Positions 45,158-53,306 of a stretch of DNA of 64,000 bases are shown here, one piece after another. The notes under the pieces are model-generated. The model made no database searches. It saw nothing but the letters and a program-made list of their open reading frames with translations, and was not told the origin of the DNA. This DNA is from Paractinoplanes tereljensis (GTDB taxonomy: Bacteria > Actinomycetota > Actinomycetes > Mycobacteriales > Micromonosporaceae). Numbering within the stretch: position 1 is the stretch's first letter; the number at the start of each line of letters is the position of its first letter. Location: assembly GCF_016862435.1 (NCBI RefSeq), contig NZ_BOMY01000016.1, positions 62,001 through 126,000 on the forward strand, given 5' to 3'. Made by a program: the position numbers and the translations under genes.

Positions 45158-46170
45158 GTCTTCACCTTCCTGATCCACTGGTCCAGCGACACCGCGACCA
45201 GCACTAGCAGGCCGATCGCGAAGCCCTGCCAGACGACCTCTACGCCGCCCAGCTGCAGGCCGTTGCGGAAGACGCCGACGATCAAGGCGCCGATCAGGGT
45301 GCCGATGACGCTGCCCCGGCCGCCGAAGAGGCTGGTGCCGCCGAGGACCACTGCGGTGATCGAGTCGAGGTTGTATTCGACGCCCACGTTCGGGCTGGCC
45401 GAGGCGAGCCGGCCGATCAGGATCCAGCCGCCGACCGCGTAGAGCAGGCCGGCCACCGTGTAGACCGAGAACAGCACCCGGCTGGTCTGGATGCCGGCCA
45501 GCCGGGCCGACTCGGCGTCGTCGCCGGTCGCGTAGACGTGTTTGCCCCAGGCGGTGCGGCCCAGTGCGTAGAAGAAGTAGGCGAACAGCAGCAGCATGAT
45601 GATCGAGCCGTAGGTGAGCCGGAAGTTCCCGATCGGGATCGAGTTGCCGGTCCAGGTCATCAGGCCGGGCATGTCGGTGCCGCGCACGGTTTCGCTGTTG
45701 CTGACCACCGAGTTCAGGGAGAAGAAGATGGTCAGCGTGCCGAGGGTGACGATGAACGGGGGCAGCTTTATCCGGGTGACCAGGAAGCCGTTTATCGCGC
45801 CCATCGCGGTGCCGCAGGCGAGCCCGAGCACCAGCGCGATGATCCCGGGCATCCCGGCCTTGGTGCAGAACGTCGCCATCAGGATCGAGGAGAAGACCGC
45901 GATGGCTCCGGCCGACAGGTCGATGCCGGCGGTCAGGATGATCAGCGTCTGCCCGAGGGCGAGTACGGCGATGACCGTGACCTGCTGAAGTACGAGGGAG
46001 AGGTTGGTCGCGGTCAGGAACCGGCCGTTGACGATCGAGAACGCGATGATCGCGACGATCAGGACAGCCAGTGGCCCGAGGACCGGGTTGGCGTGCAGGG
46101 CGTGTTGCAGGCGCAGGCCGAGCGAGTCGTTCCGGCGCACGTCGAAGTCAGTAGCGGAGGCAGTGGCCAT
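45154..46170 (-). CDS. frcC: Sugar ABC importer permease (FrcC-like)
   Basis: 338 residues, about 10 membrane helices. RbsC-family motifs LIILTAGIDLSAGAIAVFSS and coupling loop SARLAGIQTSRVLF, and the late GGTSLFGGRGSVIGTLIGAL. It starts 6 bp after the binding-protein gene. Confidence 0.9.
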   Translation of the reverse strand: MATASATDFDVRRNDSLGLRLQHALHANPVLGPLAVLIVAIIAFSIVNGRFLTATNLSLVLQQVTVIAVLALGQTLIILTAGIDLSAGAIAVFSSILMATFCTKAGMPGIIALVLGLACGTAMGAINGFLVTRIKLPPFIVTLGTLTIFFSLNSVVSNSETVRGTDMPGLMTWTGNSIPIGNFRLTYGSIIMLLLFAYFFYALGRTAWGKHVYATGDDAESARLAGIQTSRVLFSVYTVAGLLYAVGGWILIGRLASASPNVGVEYNLDSITAVVLGGTSLFGGRGSVIGTLIGALIVGVFRNGLQLGGVEVVWQGFAIGLLVLVAVSLDQWIRKVKT

Positions 46171-46176
46171 GCGTGT

Positions 46177-47211
46177 TCACCCCCAACAGTTCTGCTTGCC
46201 CCACGCGGAGTCCTTGGCCTCCACGCCGGCCTGCGGGTCGTCGGTGATCAGTTGGGTTCCGGTGTCGAAGAAGTCCTTGCCCGGCGTCACCTGCGGCTTG
46301 GTGCCGTCCTTGGCGTACGCCGCGATGGCGTCGATGCCGAGCTGGGCCATCTTCAGCGGGAACTGCATCGAGGTGGCGCCGATGACGCCCTTGGACACGT
46401 TGTCCACGCCGGGGCAGCCGCCGTCGATCGAGACGATGACCGTGTCCTTGTCCCGCCCGGCCGACTTGAGCGCCTGGTAGGCGCCGGCCGCCGCGGGTTC
46501 GTTGATGGTGTAGACCAGGTTGATCGTCGGATCCTTCTGGAGCAGGTTTTCCATCGCGGTCCGGCCGCCGTCCTCGGCGCCGTCGGTGACGTCGTGCCCG
46601 GCGATCCTCGGGTCGTTCTCGTCGCCGATCTTGTTGGAGTCGCCGACCTGGATGCCGAAGCCGTCCAGGAATCCCTGGTCCCGCTTGACGTCCACGGAGA
46701 CCTGGTTGGCGTTGAGGTCGAGCATGGCGATCTTGGCCTGCTTGCCGTCCTTCTCGAACTTCGCCTTGGCCCACTGCCCGATCAGCTTGCCGGCCTGGTA
46801 GTTGTCGGTGGCGAAGGTGGCGTCGGCCGCGTCCGGTGGGTCGACCGGGGTGTCCAGGGCGATCACCAGCATTTTCTGCTCGTGGGCCTTGTCGATCGAG
46901 GGCACGATCGCCTTGGAGTCGTTCGGGGTGATCAGGAAGCCCTTGGCGCCGAACGACATCAGGTTCTCGATCGCCTGCACCTGGGCCTCGTTGTCGCCGT
47001 CCTGTTTGCCGGCGAAGCTCTGCAGTTCGACTCCCTGCGCCTTCGCCGCGTCCTGCGCACCCTTCCGCATCTGTACGAAGAACGGGTTCGTGTCGGTCTT
47101 GGTGATCAGTCCGACGACCTCTTCGCCGGAACCGCGGTTACAGGCGGCTGCTCCGCCGAGAGCCAGCAGCAGCACGCAGATCGCGGCTGAGGATTTGGTG
47201 GGATCCCGCAT
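46177..47211 (-). CDS. frcB: Sugar-binding lipoprotein (FrcB-like)
   Basis: 344 residues from the ATG at 47211, chosen for the GGAGGAGGT just upstream. Lipobox GAAAC (Cys24), then a type I binding-protein fold ([60 protein letters not shown]) and a C-terminal Cys before the final Trp-Gly. Binds the importer substrate outside the membrane. Confidence 0.9.
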   Translation of the reverse strand: MRDPTKSSAAICVLLLALGGAAACNRGSGEEVVGLITKTDTNPFFVQMRKGAQDAAKAQGVELQSFAGKQDGDNEAQVQAIENLMSFGAKGFLITPNDSKAIVPSIDKAHEQKMLVIALDTPVDPPDAADATFATDNYQAGKLIGQWAKAKFEKDGKQAKIAMLDLNANQVSVDVKRDQGFLDGFGIQVGDSNKIGDENDPRIAGHDVTDGAEDGGRTAMENLLQKDPTINLVYTINEPAAAGAYQALKSAGRDKDTVIVSIDGGCPGVDNVSKGVIGATSMQFPLKMAQLGIDAIAAYAKDGTKPQVTPGKDFFDTGTQLITDDPQAGVEAKDSAWGKQNCWG

Positions 47212-47230
47212 ACCTCCTCCAAATCGATTG

Positions 47231-47242
47231 AGCGTTATCGCT
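47231..47242. promoter_or_regulatory. Candidate LacI operator upstream of frcB
   Basis: AGCG-TTAT-CGCT within TTGAGCGTTATCGCTG, about 20 bp upstream of frcB. It has the AGCG/CGCT symmetry of sugar-repressor operators. The divergent LacI-like protein lacks an HTH, so another regulator would have to bind it. Confidence 0.4.
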
Positions 47243-47320
47243 GCCTCAGTCAACGGCCGTGTTCACAACATGTCAACGATGTGTTTCGATTACGTAGCGC
47301 TCGGTGTTTTGGAGGTCGGC

Positions 47321-48022
47321 ATGGCCCTTCAGTTGCGGACCCGTACGATCGGCGTTCTTCTGGAAAATCCGGCTTTGCATCGTGCCGTGGCGGATGAGTG
47401 TCGTGCTCGGGGCTTCCACGTGCTCGCCGGTCAGCTCGACGGGCTGATCACCGACGGCCCCGATCCGGGCGGCCTGCCGGTGGTGTTCGTGGATCGCACC
47501 GGGGACGGCGACTCGGTGGTGTCGACCAATGTGGCCGGTGCCGCGGCGGCGGTGCGCCATCTCGTTTCGCACGGGCACACCCGGATCGCGTACCTCGGTG
47601 GGATGCGGACTCTGAGCACCCAGGGGGAGCGGCATCGGGGTTATCTGCGGGCGATCGGCCGGCGGGCCGGCCCGGAGGTCCATGACCTGCACGACGAGAC
47701 GGCGGCGGAACGGGCCACGATCGCGGTTCTGCGCGGGCCACAGGCGCCGACGGCGATTTTCGCGGCCCAGTCGGCGATCACGATCGGCGTGGTGCGGGCG
47801 CTACGGCGTACGGAAAAGGTCGTTGCCCTTGTGGGTTTTGATTTTCCCGGCGCTGACCTGCTGGAACCGGCGGTCACCGTGGTGGCGCAGGACCCGGTCC
47901 GGATGGGCCGAACGGCCGTCGATGCGCTGGTTGAGCGCATCGACGGCTTCGACGGTCCGCCGCGCGAGATCAGGATCCCGACAACGCTGATCCCGCGCGG
48001 CAGCGGTGAGCTATCGATTTAA
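47321..48022 (+). CDS. LacI-like effector-domain protein without HTH
   Basis: 233 residues from the ATG at 47321, with GGAGG at ideal spacing. The sequence starts directly with TRTIGVLLENP, the first strand of a LacI effector domain; no DNA-binding HTH is encoded, and the 109 bp to frcB leave no room for one. The first subdomain is also shortened by about 25 residues before QLDGLITDGP. Later parts are normal (ATNVAGAAAAVRHLVSHGHT-like block, TAIFAAQSAITIGVVRAL, TLIPRGS). Perhaps a sugar-binding partner or a decayed regulator. Confidence 0.7.
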   Translation: MALQLRTRTIGVLLENPALHRAVADECRARGFHVLAGQLDGLITDGPDPGGLPVVFVDRTGDGDSVVSTNVAGAAAAVRHLVSHGHTRIAYLGGMRTLSTQGERHRGYLRAIGRRAGPEVHDLHDETAAERATIAVLRGPQAPTAIFAAQSAITIGVVRALRRTEKVVALVGFDFPGADLLEPAVTVVAQDPVRMGRTAVDALVERIDGFDGPPREIRIPTTLIPRGSGELSI

Positions 48023-50235
48023 GGGAAGTTGGTCACCGTGCGCGGGACCACCGCGTCGGCCGTGGCCGCGTCGCCGATGTTGTTGACGACGTGGTCGATC
48101 GTGCCGGAGGCGAGCGAGATGGTGAAGATGTTGTGCAGCTTCACCCCGCTGTTCACCGGCGCCTGGAACCCGTTGGCCGAGTGCACGGCCGGGTTGTTCT
48201 GGAAGAAGGCGTAACTTCCCATGCCCCAGGCCTCGTGGCTGGTCACGCTGTCGGCGACCTTGTAGGCCGGGTAACCGGTGCCGTCACTGCGCCACGCGGC
48301 GTTCGACGGCGGGTCGTACGGCTGCTCGTTCTGCAGGAAGTACGTGCGGCCGCCGTTGCCGTTCCAGAGCACCTCGGTCTTCTGGTAGTGCTCGACGAAC
48401 AGGCCGTACGCGGTGACGTTCTGACCGTTGACGATCAGGCCGGTGTCGGCGGTGTTGACCGTCCAGCCGTAGGTGCCGGCGTTGCCGTGGTCGGCCCGCC
48501 AGGCCCAGATGTGGTCGATGATCACGTTGCTGCTGTTGACCAGCAGGCTGTTGGTGGCCTTGCCGGCGACGTAGCCACCGATCCGGAAGAACACGTCCTG
48601 GATGGTCGTGGGGTTGGCGGCGTGGCTTGTCGACGAGGGGTTCGGTCCGACCACCAGCAGGTTCGGCGAGTTGGTCGTGCCGGCGTCGAACAGCACCCCG
48701 GCGATCTTCACACCGTCCACATCGGCCACCTGCATCGCGGTGACGCCGTTGTCCGGGATGATCGTCGCGTAGCCGAGGCCGAGGACGACGGTGTTGGCGC
48801 GGGTCACGTTGATTGTCTGATTAACGTGGTAAATCCCGGGCTGGAAGATCAGGTTGAGGCCCTGAGCAAGGGCCTGGTTGATCGTCGCGGCCGAGTCGCC
48901 GGGCTTGGCCACGTAGAACTGGCTCAATGGGAGCGACGTACCGGGTGTGTTGCCGTTGGTCCACGTCGGACCTGTCACATTTGTCTGCAAATTGGGGACG
49001 AAGACCGCATACGCCCCGCCGGTCTGGTACAGGTACGGCTTCTCCCGGATCACCGGCGCCGACCCGATCGTGGTGTACGGCGGGTTCGGGAAGCTGGTCG
49101 CCGGAGCGCCCTGCACCCCCACGAACACCTGGTTCCACACCGCGTTCGAGTTCGACCCGATCTGGCTGTTCCGGGTGAACCACTGCTGCTGCGAGTACTG
49201 CCCCTCGACCCCGCTGATCCGCGAGTCGGCGATGTAGCCGCCGGACGCCCAGCCGTAGCCGTTGGGGGCCAGGTTCACGCCGCCGTGGATGTCCATCCGC
49301 CGGAACGGCGCCGCCTGCGACACCGCCCACCGGTCGTCACCGGACACCGGGTACAGCGACAGGTTCTCCACCGACCGCCAGAAGTTCTGGGTGGCGTTGC
49401 CCTGGAACCAGCCGGCGTCCACGGTGATGTCACCGTTGATCCGGGTGTCCTGCGGGTTCTGCCCGAGGCCGACCACCGAGGTGTAGAAGCCGACCTGGAT
49501 GTTCAGGCCGCTGTAGGTGCCCGGCTTGAACGCCAGCACGTAGCGCTGGGTGCCGAACTGGTTCGACTCCTGCTGCCGGAAGATCGTGTCGGCCTGGCTC
49601 TGGATCGTCGCGGCCGACTGGCTCGGGTCGAAAACGATCACGTTGGCGCCGAGCGAGCCACCCGCCGGGACGCTCGGCCCGGTGGTGGGCGGCGTCGTGG
49701 TCGGGGGTGTGGTCGGGGTGCCGCCGTAAACCTTGAACTCCCAGAGCGAGTAGCCGTAGCCGGTGGTGCGCTGGGTGCCGTACATCCGGACGTAGCGCCC
49801 GGTGCCGCTCACCGTCAGCGACTGGTTGCCGCCGGTCGAGGTGGTGGTCGAGTAGATCGAGGTCCAGGTCGACGCGTTGTCGGAGACCTGGATCTGGAAT
49901 GCCTTCCCGGCCGCGGTCTCCCAGTTCAACTCGACCCGGCTGATCGCCTGCGAGCTGCCGAGGTCGACCTGCAGCCACTGCGGGTCGGAGAACGCCGACG
50001 CCCAGCGGGTGCCGAGGTTGCCGTCGACGGCCTCGGAGGCCAGGTAGGCACCGGCGGCCTCGGTGGACGACGCGGTGGCCGGCTTGCCTTGCGAGAGAAG
50101 GGTTTCGGCGGCGCTGGCGCCGACGGTGGTGAACGCGGCGTACCCGGCGACGACGGCGGCCACCAGGCCGCCGATCGCACCGAGGCGCCAGGGGGAGCGT
50201 CTCCGCGGAGGTGCGGAGCTACTGGGGATGGTCAT
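48019..50235 (-). CDS. Secreted F5/8C plus GH55-like beta-helix protein
   Basis: 738 residues. An N-terminal membrane/signal segment (about 17-42) is followed by an F5/8-type C (CBM32-like) domain (about 43-185, AVDGNLGTRWASAF, WLQVDLGSSQAISRVELNW), a Thr/Pro linker, and a double beta-helix domain (about 210-738) with AWRADHG, GLFVEHYQKTEVLWNGNGG and FLQNEQPYDPP, resembling GH55 exo-beta-1,3-glucanases. Activity on beta-glucan is inferred. AGGAGAAGC precedes the ATG at 50235. Its stop overlaps that of the convergent LacI-like gene. Confidence 0.75.
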   Translation of the reverse strand: MTIPSSSAPPRRRSPWRLGAIGGLVAAVVAGYAAFTTVGASAAETLLSQGKPATASSTEAAGAYLASEAVDGNLGTRWASAFSDPQWLQVDLGSSQAISRVELNWETAAGKAFQIQVSDNASTWTSIYSTTTSTGGNQSLTVSGTGRYVRMYGTQRTTGYGYSLWEFKVYGGTPTTPPTTTPPTTGPSVPAGGSLGANVIVFDPSQSAATIQSQADTIFRQQESNQFGTQRYVLAFKPGTYSGLNIQVGFYTSVVGLGQNPQDTRINGDITVDAGWFQGNATQNFWRSVENLSLYPVSGDDRWAVSQAAPFRRMDIHGGVNLAPNGYGWASGGYIADSRISGVEGQYSQQQWFTRNSQIGSNSNAVWNQVFVGVQGAPATSFPNPPYTTIGSAPVIREKPYLYQTGGAYAVFVPNLQTNVTGPTWTNGNTPGTSLPLSQFYVAKPGDSAATINQALAQGLNLIFQPGIYHVNQTINVTRANTVVLGLGYATIIPDNGVTAMQVADVDGVKIAGVLFDAGTTNSPNLLVVGPNPSSTSHAANPTTIQDVFFRIGGYVAGKATNSLLVNSSNVIIDHIWAWRADHGNAGTYGWTVNTADTGLIVNGQNVTAYGLFVEHYQKTEVLWNGNGGRTYFLQNEQPYDPPSNAAWRSDGTGYPAYKVADSVTSHEAWGMGSYAFFQNNPAVHSANGFQAPVNSGVKLHNIFTISLASGTIDHVVNNIGDAATADAVVPRTVTNFP

Positions 50236-50702
50236 TGCTTCTCCTAGGGCGGGGAATTGCAAGGGGGACTGCTTGCACCCTCGGGGAGGCGGAACTCTCC
50301 ACATTTACGGGGAGAGCGCTCCCCCGCCACTGAAGCTAGGTAGGCGTCCATCACCCTGTCCAGACTTCGTCACGGTTCCGGAACCAATCGATAACCATGC
50401 CGTACTTGCGGATGTCACAACCGTGCCGAACCCGGAGTTGGCCGAACGAGAGAAACAGCAGGTCAGAGGGATTTAACAAGGTTTGGTTCAAGTCTTGCGA
50501 CGGTTGGCCGCACCCTCGATAACAGAGACCCCGGAACCGGTTCCGGCGCTGATCAGGAAAAACCCCATCGCGGTCAATCCCGGCGATTAGCTTCAGGAAG
50601 CGCTTCCCGAGAATCGTACGGCGTAGCAACAGTCCCGTGGTTCAGCGGCGGGCCAGGCGGCCCGTCCGGGCCGTCGCGGGCCGCCGGCCATATCGTGAAA
50701 CC
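50236..50702. other. 467-bp intergenic region with several palindromes
   Basis: Divergent promoter region between the GH55-like gene and the phosphodiesterase. It holds GGTTCCGGAACC (50374-50385), CCGGAACCGGTTCCGG (50531-50546) and GGAAGCGCTTCC (50596-50607), all perfect palindromes, plus the operator-like box at 50309-50324. I see no gene in it. Confidence 0.6.
50309..50324. promoter_or_regulatory. CebR-like operator upstream of GH55-like gene
   Basis: GGGGAGAGCGCTCCCC, about 75 bp upstream of the start, is centred on AGCGCT and resembles the actinomycete cello-oligosaccharide repressor box TGGGAGCGCTCCCA, with differences in the left half. Confidence 0.5.
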
Positions 50703-51203
50703 GTGCGCTTGACCCTGACCACCGACACCCACCTGCCCAAGCGGGCCCGCGATCTCCCCACCCCGCTGTGGCAGGCAATCGACGCCGCCGACGTGGTGAT
50801 CCACGCCGGCGACTGGGTGGACGTGGCGACCCTGGACGCGATCTCGGCCCGCGCCACCCGGCTGATCGCGTGCTACGGCAACAACGACGGCCCGGCCCTG
50901 CGAGCCCGCCTGCCCGAAATCGCCCGGGCCGACCTGGACGGTCTACGCCTGGCCGTGATCCACGAGACTGGCCAGTCAACCGGCCGCACCGAGCGCTGCG
51001 CGACCCAGTTCCCCGACACCGACCTGCTGGTCTTCGGCCACTCCCACATCCCGTGGGACACCACGGCCACCACCGGCCTGCGCCTGCTGAACCCCGGTTC
51101 CCCCACCGACCGCCGCCGCCAGCCCTTCGCCACCTTCATGACCGCGCAGGTCACCGGAGGCCTCCTGACCGAGCTGACCCTCCACCAACTGCCACCCCGC
51201 TGA
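50703..51203 (+). CDS. YfcE/MJ0936-type metallophosphodiesterase
   Basis: 166 residues, GTG start at 50703 without a strong ribosome site. Calcineurin-like motifs in order: TTDTHLPKR (the first motif D-x-H), HAGDWVD, GNND, GHSHIPWD and LNPGSPTDRR. Small enzymes of this family hydrolyse phosphodiesters with two metal ions; the physiological substrate is uncertain. The gene stands alone. Confidence 0.9.
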   Translation: MRLTLTTDTHLPKRARDLPTPLWQAIDAADVVIHAGDWVDVATLDAISARATRLIACYGNNDGPALRARLPEIARADLDGLRLAVIHETGQSTGRTERCATQFPDTDLLVFGHSHIPWDTTATTGLRLLNPGSPTDRRRQPFATFMTAQVTGGLLTELTLHQLPPR

Positions 51204-51237
51204 GCGGACCGCGGGTTTGCCACTCACGCAGAATGAA

Positions 51238-51270
51238 GGGCGAGGGCCAGCGTTAGCTGGGCCCCCGCCC
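51238..51270. terminator. Terminator hairpin
   Basis: GGGCGAGGGCCAGC (51238-51251) pairs imperfectly with GCTGGGCCCCCGCCC (51256-51270) around GTTA, between convergent genes. Confidence 0.65.
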
Positions 51271-51345
51271 GGCCTCGGCGTGAGCGACGGTCTGCACCCA
51301 CCACCGAGCTACGACAAATGGCGCTTGAATTGGTCTTCGTGTTTG

Positions 51346-52770
51346 TCAGCCCAGGTCGACGCTGGGGTAGAGCGGGAACGGGGCCAGCAGCTCGGTGGCC
51401 TGCTTGCTGATTCGGTCGGCCAGGGCCGGGTCCAGGTTGTACTTGGCCTTGGAGTTCTCGGCTGACGTGGTGTTGGTCAGAACCGTGTGGATCAGGTCGG
51501 CGATCTGGTCCATCTCGGCTACACCCAGGCCGCGGGAGGTCAGCGCGGGGGTGCCGATGCGGATGCCGGAGGTGTACCAGGCGCCGTTCGGGTCCTGCGG
51601 GATCGCGTTGCGGTTGGTTACCACGCCCGAGTCGAGCAGGGCCTGCTCGGCCTGGCGGCCGGTCAGGCCGAACGGGTGCACGTCGAGCAGCACCAGGTGG
51701 TTGTCGGTGCCGCCGCTGACCAGCTGGACGCCGCGCTTCAGCAGGCCCTCGGCCAGCGCCTGGCTGTTCGTGACGATCTGCTGGGCGTAGTCGGCGAACT
51801 CGGGGCGGCGGGCCTCGGCGAACGCGATCGCCTTGGCCGCCATCACGTGGCTGAGCGGGCCGCCGAGGACCATCGGGCAACCCCGATCCACCTGGTCGGC
51901 CAGCTCGGGCTGGGCCAGGACCGCGCCGCCGCGCGGGCCGCGCAGGCTCTTGTGGGTGGTGGTGGTGACGATGTGGGCGTGCTCGACCGGGTTGTAGTCG
52001 CCGGTGAAGACCTTGCCCGCGACCAGGCCGGCGAAGTGCGCCATGTCGACCATGAAGGTCGCGCCGACCTCGTCGGCGATCTCGCGCATGGTCGCGAAGT
52101 TCACCTTGCGGGGGTACGCCGAGTAGCCGCCCACGATGATCAGCGGCTTGAACTCGCGAGCCGTCTCGCGGAGGGCCGCGTAGTCGATCTGGCCGGTGGT
52201 CCGGTCCACGCCGTACGACCGCTGGTCGAACATTTTGCCGGAAATGTTCGGCCGGAAACCGTGCGTCAGGTGACCGCCGGCGTCCAGCGACATGCCCAGC
52301 ATGCGCTGGTTGCCGAAGGCCTGCCGGAGCTCGGCCCACTCGGCGTCGTTCAGGTCGTTGATCTGCCGCTTCTCGAACTTCTTGAGCGCCGGAACCTCGA
52401 CCCGGTCGGCCAGGATGGCCCAGTAGGCGACCAGGTTGGCGTCGATGCCGGAGTGCGGCTGCACGTACGCGTAAGGCGCGTTGAACAGGGCTTTCGCGTG
52501 CTCGACGGCGACCGACTCGACGGTGTCGACGTTCTGGCAGCCGGCGTAGAAGCGGCGGCCGATGGTGCCCTCGGCGTACTTGTCGGAGAGCCAGTTGCCC
52601 ATCGCCAGCAGCACGGCCGGCGAGGCGTAGTTCTCACTGGCGATCAGTTTCAGCGACTCGCGCTGATCATGCAGTTCCTTGGTGATCGCGTCAGCGATGC
52701 GCGGCTCGACGGAACGAACCACCTCGAGCGCGGAGCGGAAGGCTGCGGATTCAGCATTAAGCTCGGACAT
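51346..52770 (-). CDS. glyA: Serine hydroxymethyltransferase
   Basis: 474 residues, somewhat longer than the roughly 420 of E. coli GlyA, as in some actinobacterial forms. PLP enzyme interconverting serine and glycine with tetrahydrofolate; the PLP lysine is in [15 protein letters not shown], with [12 protein letters not shown] near the N-terminus and [20 protein letters not shown] precedes the ATG at 52770. Preceded by a ZTP riboswitch. Confidence 0.97.
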   Translation of the reverse strand: MSELNAESAAFRSALEVVRSVEPRIADAITKELHDQRESLKLIASENYASPAVLLAMGNWLSDKYAEGTIGRRFYAGCQNVDTVESVAVEHAKALFNAPYAYVQPHSGIDANLVAYWAILADRVEVPALKKFEKRQINDLNDAEWAELRQAFGNQRMLGMSLDAGGHLTHGFRPNISGKMFDQRSYGVDRTTGQIDYAALRETAREFKPLIIVGGYSAYPRKVNFATMREIADEVGATFMVDMAHFAGLVAGKVFTGDYNPVEHAHIVTTTTHKSLRGPRGGAVLAQPELADQVDRGCPMVLGGPLSHVMAAKAIAFAEARRPEFADYAQQIVTNSQALAEGLLKRGVQLVSGGTDNHLVLLDVHPFGLTGRQAEQALLDSGVVTNRNAIPQDPNGAWYTSGIRIGTPALTSRGLGVAEMDQIADLIHTVLTNTTSAENSKAKYNLDPALADRISKQATELLAPFPLYPSVDLG

Positions 52771-52771
52771 A

Positions 52772-52876
52772 GGACCTCCCTATCACGATGCAGAGGCCCA
52801 GGCGCACGGCAGGTCGTCGGGTGACGGGGCCGCTCCCCGATGGTTGCCCCATCCGAACGCGCCAGTCACGGCCCGT
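52772..52876 (-). promoter_or_regulatory. ZTP (pfl) riboswitch controlling glyA
   Basis: Read on the minus strand, the leader has GGGCCGTGACTGGCG (52860-52874), a hairpin GATGG-GGCAA-CCATC, then CGGGGAGCGGCCCCG closing the first helix, and after a linker GCGCCTGGGCC (52795-52805). These are the conserved blocks of the ZTP/pfl aptamer, known upstream of glyA. A -10-like TATGCT (52882-52887) would start transcription just before it. GGGCCTC (52793-52799) can pair with GAGGTCC (52772-52778) over the ribosome site; aptamer folding would use the GGGC and free it, giving an ON switch. Confidence 0.9.
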
Positions 52877-52929
52877 CCGAAAGCATACCGGCGACGGCCG
52901 CCCAATTCACCCCGGTCAGCCGCCCACCC

Positions 52930-53030
52930 ACGCTCAAAGCCCAGCCCTCACGCTCCAAGCCCAGCCACAAACGCTCTAAGCGCAACCACAAACGCTCTGA
53001 GCGCAACCACAACGCTCTGAGCGCAACCAC
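52930..53030. repeat. Five tandem 20-21-bp repeats
   Basis: Units begin at 52930, 52950, 52971, 52992 and 53012, of the form ACGCTCTGAGCGCAACCAC. Units 4 and 5 carry the perfect palindrome CGCTC-T-GAGCG, unit 3 a slightly weaker CGCT-CTA-AGCG; units 1 and 2 have lost the right half. They lie upstream of the glyA riboswitch. Confidence 0.8.
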
Positions 53031-53077
53031 CGACCAACTACATATTTCTCAAGGGCGCCCCTAGCCACGGGACCCGC

Positions 53078-53172
53078 GCGTTTTGCCCCGCTGATGAGTT
53101 GGTGGTCGCCGGCCTCGCGGTGTTTGCGATGTCGGTGCCCGCCAACTCATCAGCTCCCCGGGGGCAAAACGC
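53078..53172. repeat. Long inverted repeat (possible structured RNA or MITE)
   Basis: Left arm 53078-53102 (GCGTTTTGCCCC then GCTGATGAGTTGG) pairs perfectly with 53142-53154 and 53161-53172, with a 6-base bulge at 53155-53160 and a 39-bp centre. No ORF with gene-like codon use inside. Confidence 0.75.
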
Positions 53173-53196
53173 CAGCCGAGCGAAGCGAGGCCAGCC

Positions 53197-53257
53197 AGCT
53201 CAGCAGCCGCATGCACCCAGCCCAACCCCAGCTCACCAGCCGCATGCACCCAGCCCA
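53197..53257. repeat. Two direct repeats, 28 bp, period 33
   Basis: 53197-53224 and 53230-53257 match at 27 of 28 positions (core CAGCCGCATGCACCCAGCCC). A third, decayed copy may follow at about 53262. Function unknown. Confidence 0.7.
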
Positions 53258-53306
53258 GCCGTCTCACCGGCCATACGCAACCAGCCCCAGCCACTAGCCT
53301 GATCAA

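Noticed and set aside
46802..47320. Upstream in-frame extension of the LacI-like gene as a possible source of an HTH
   Set aside because: It runs antisense through frcB, contains no HTH pattern, and the only good ribosome site is at 47311-47315.
44381..48022. Second rhamnose-type importer as part of the rhamnose locus
   Set aside because: Single-domain ATPase and binding protein are of the fructose/ribose type, and no TGAAAC box is present.
52930..53030. Tandem repeats considered as a CRISPR array
   Set aside because: Period of 20-21 bp leaves no spacers between repeats, and no cas genes are present.
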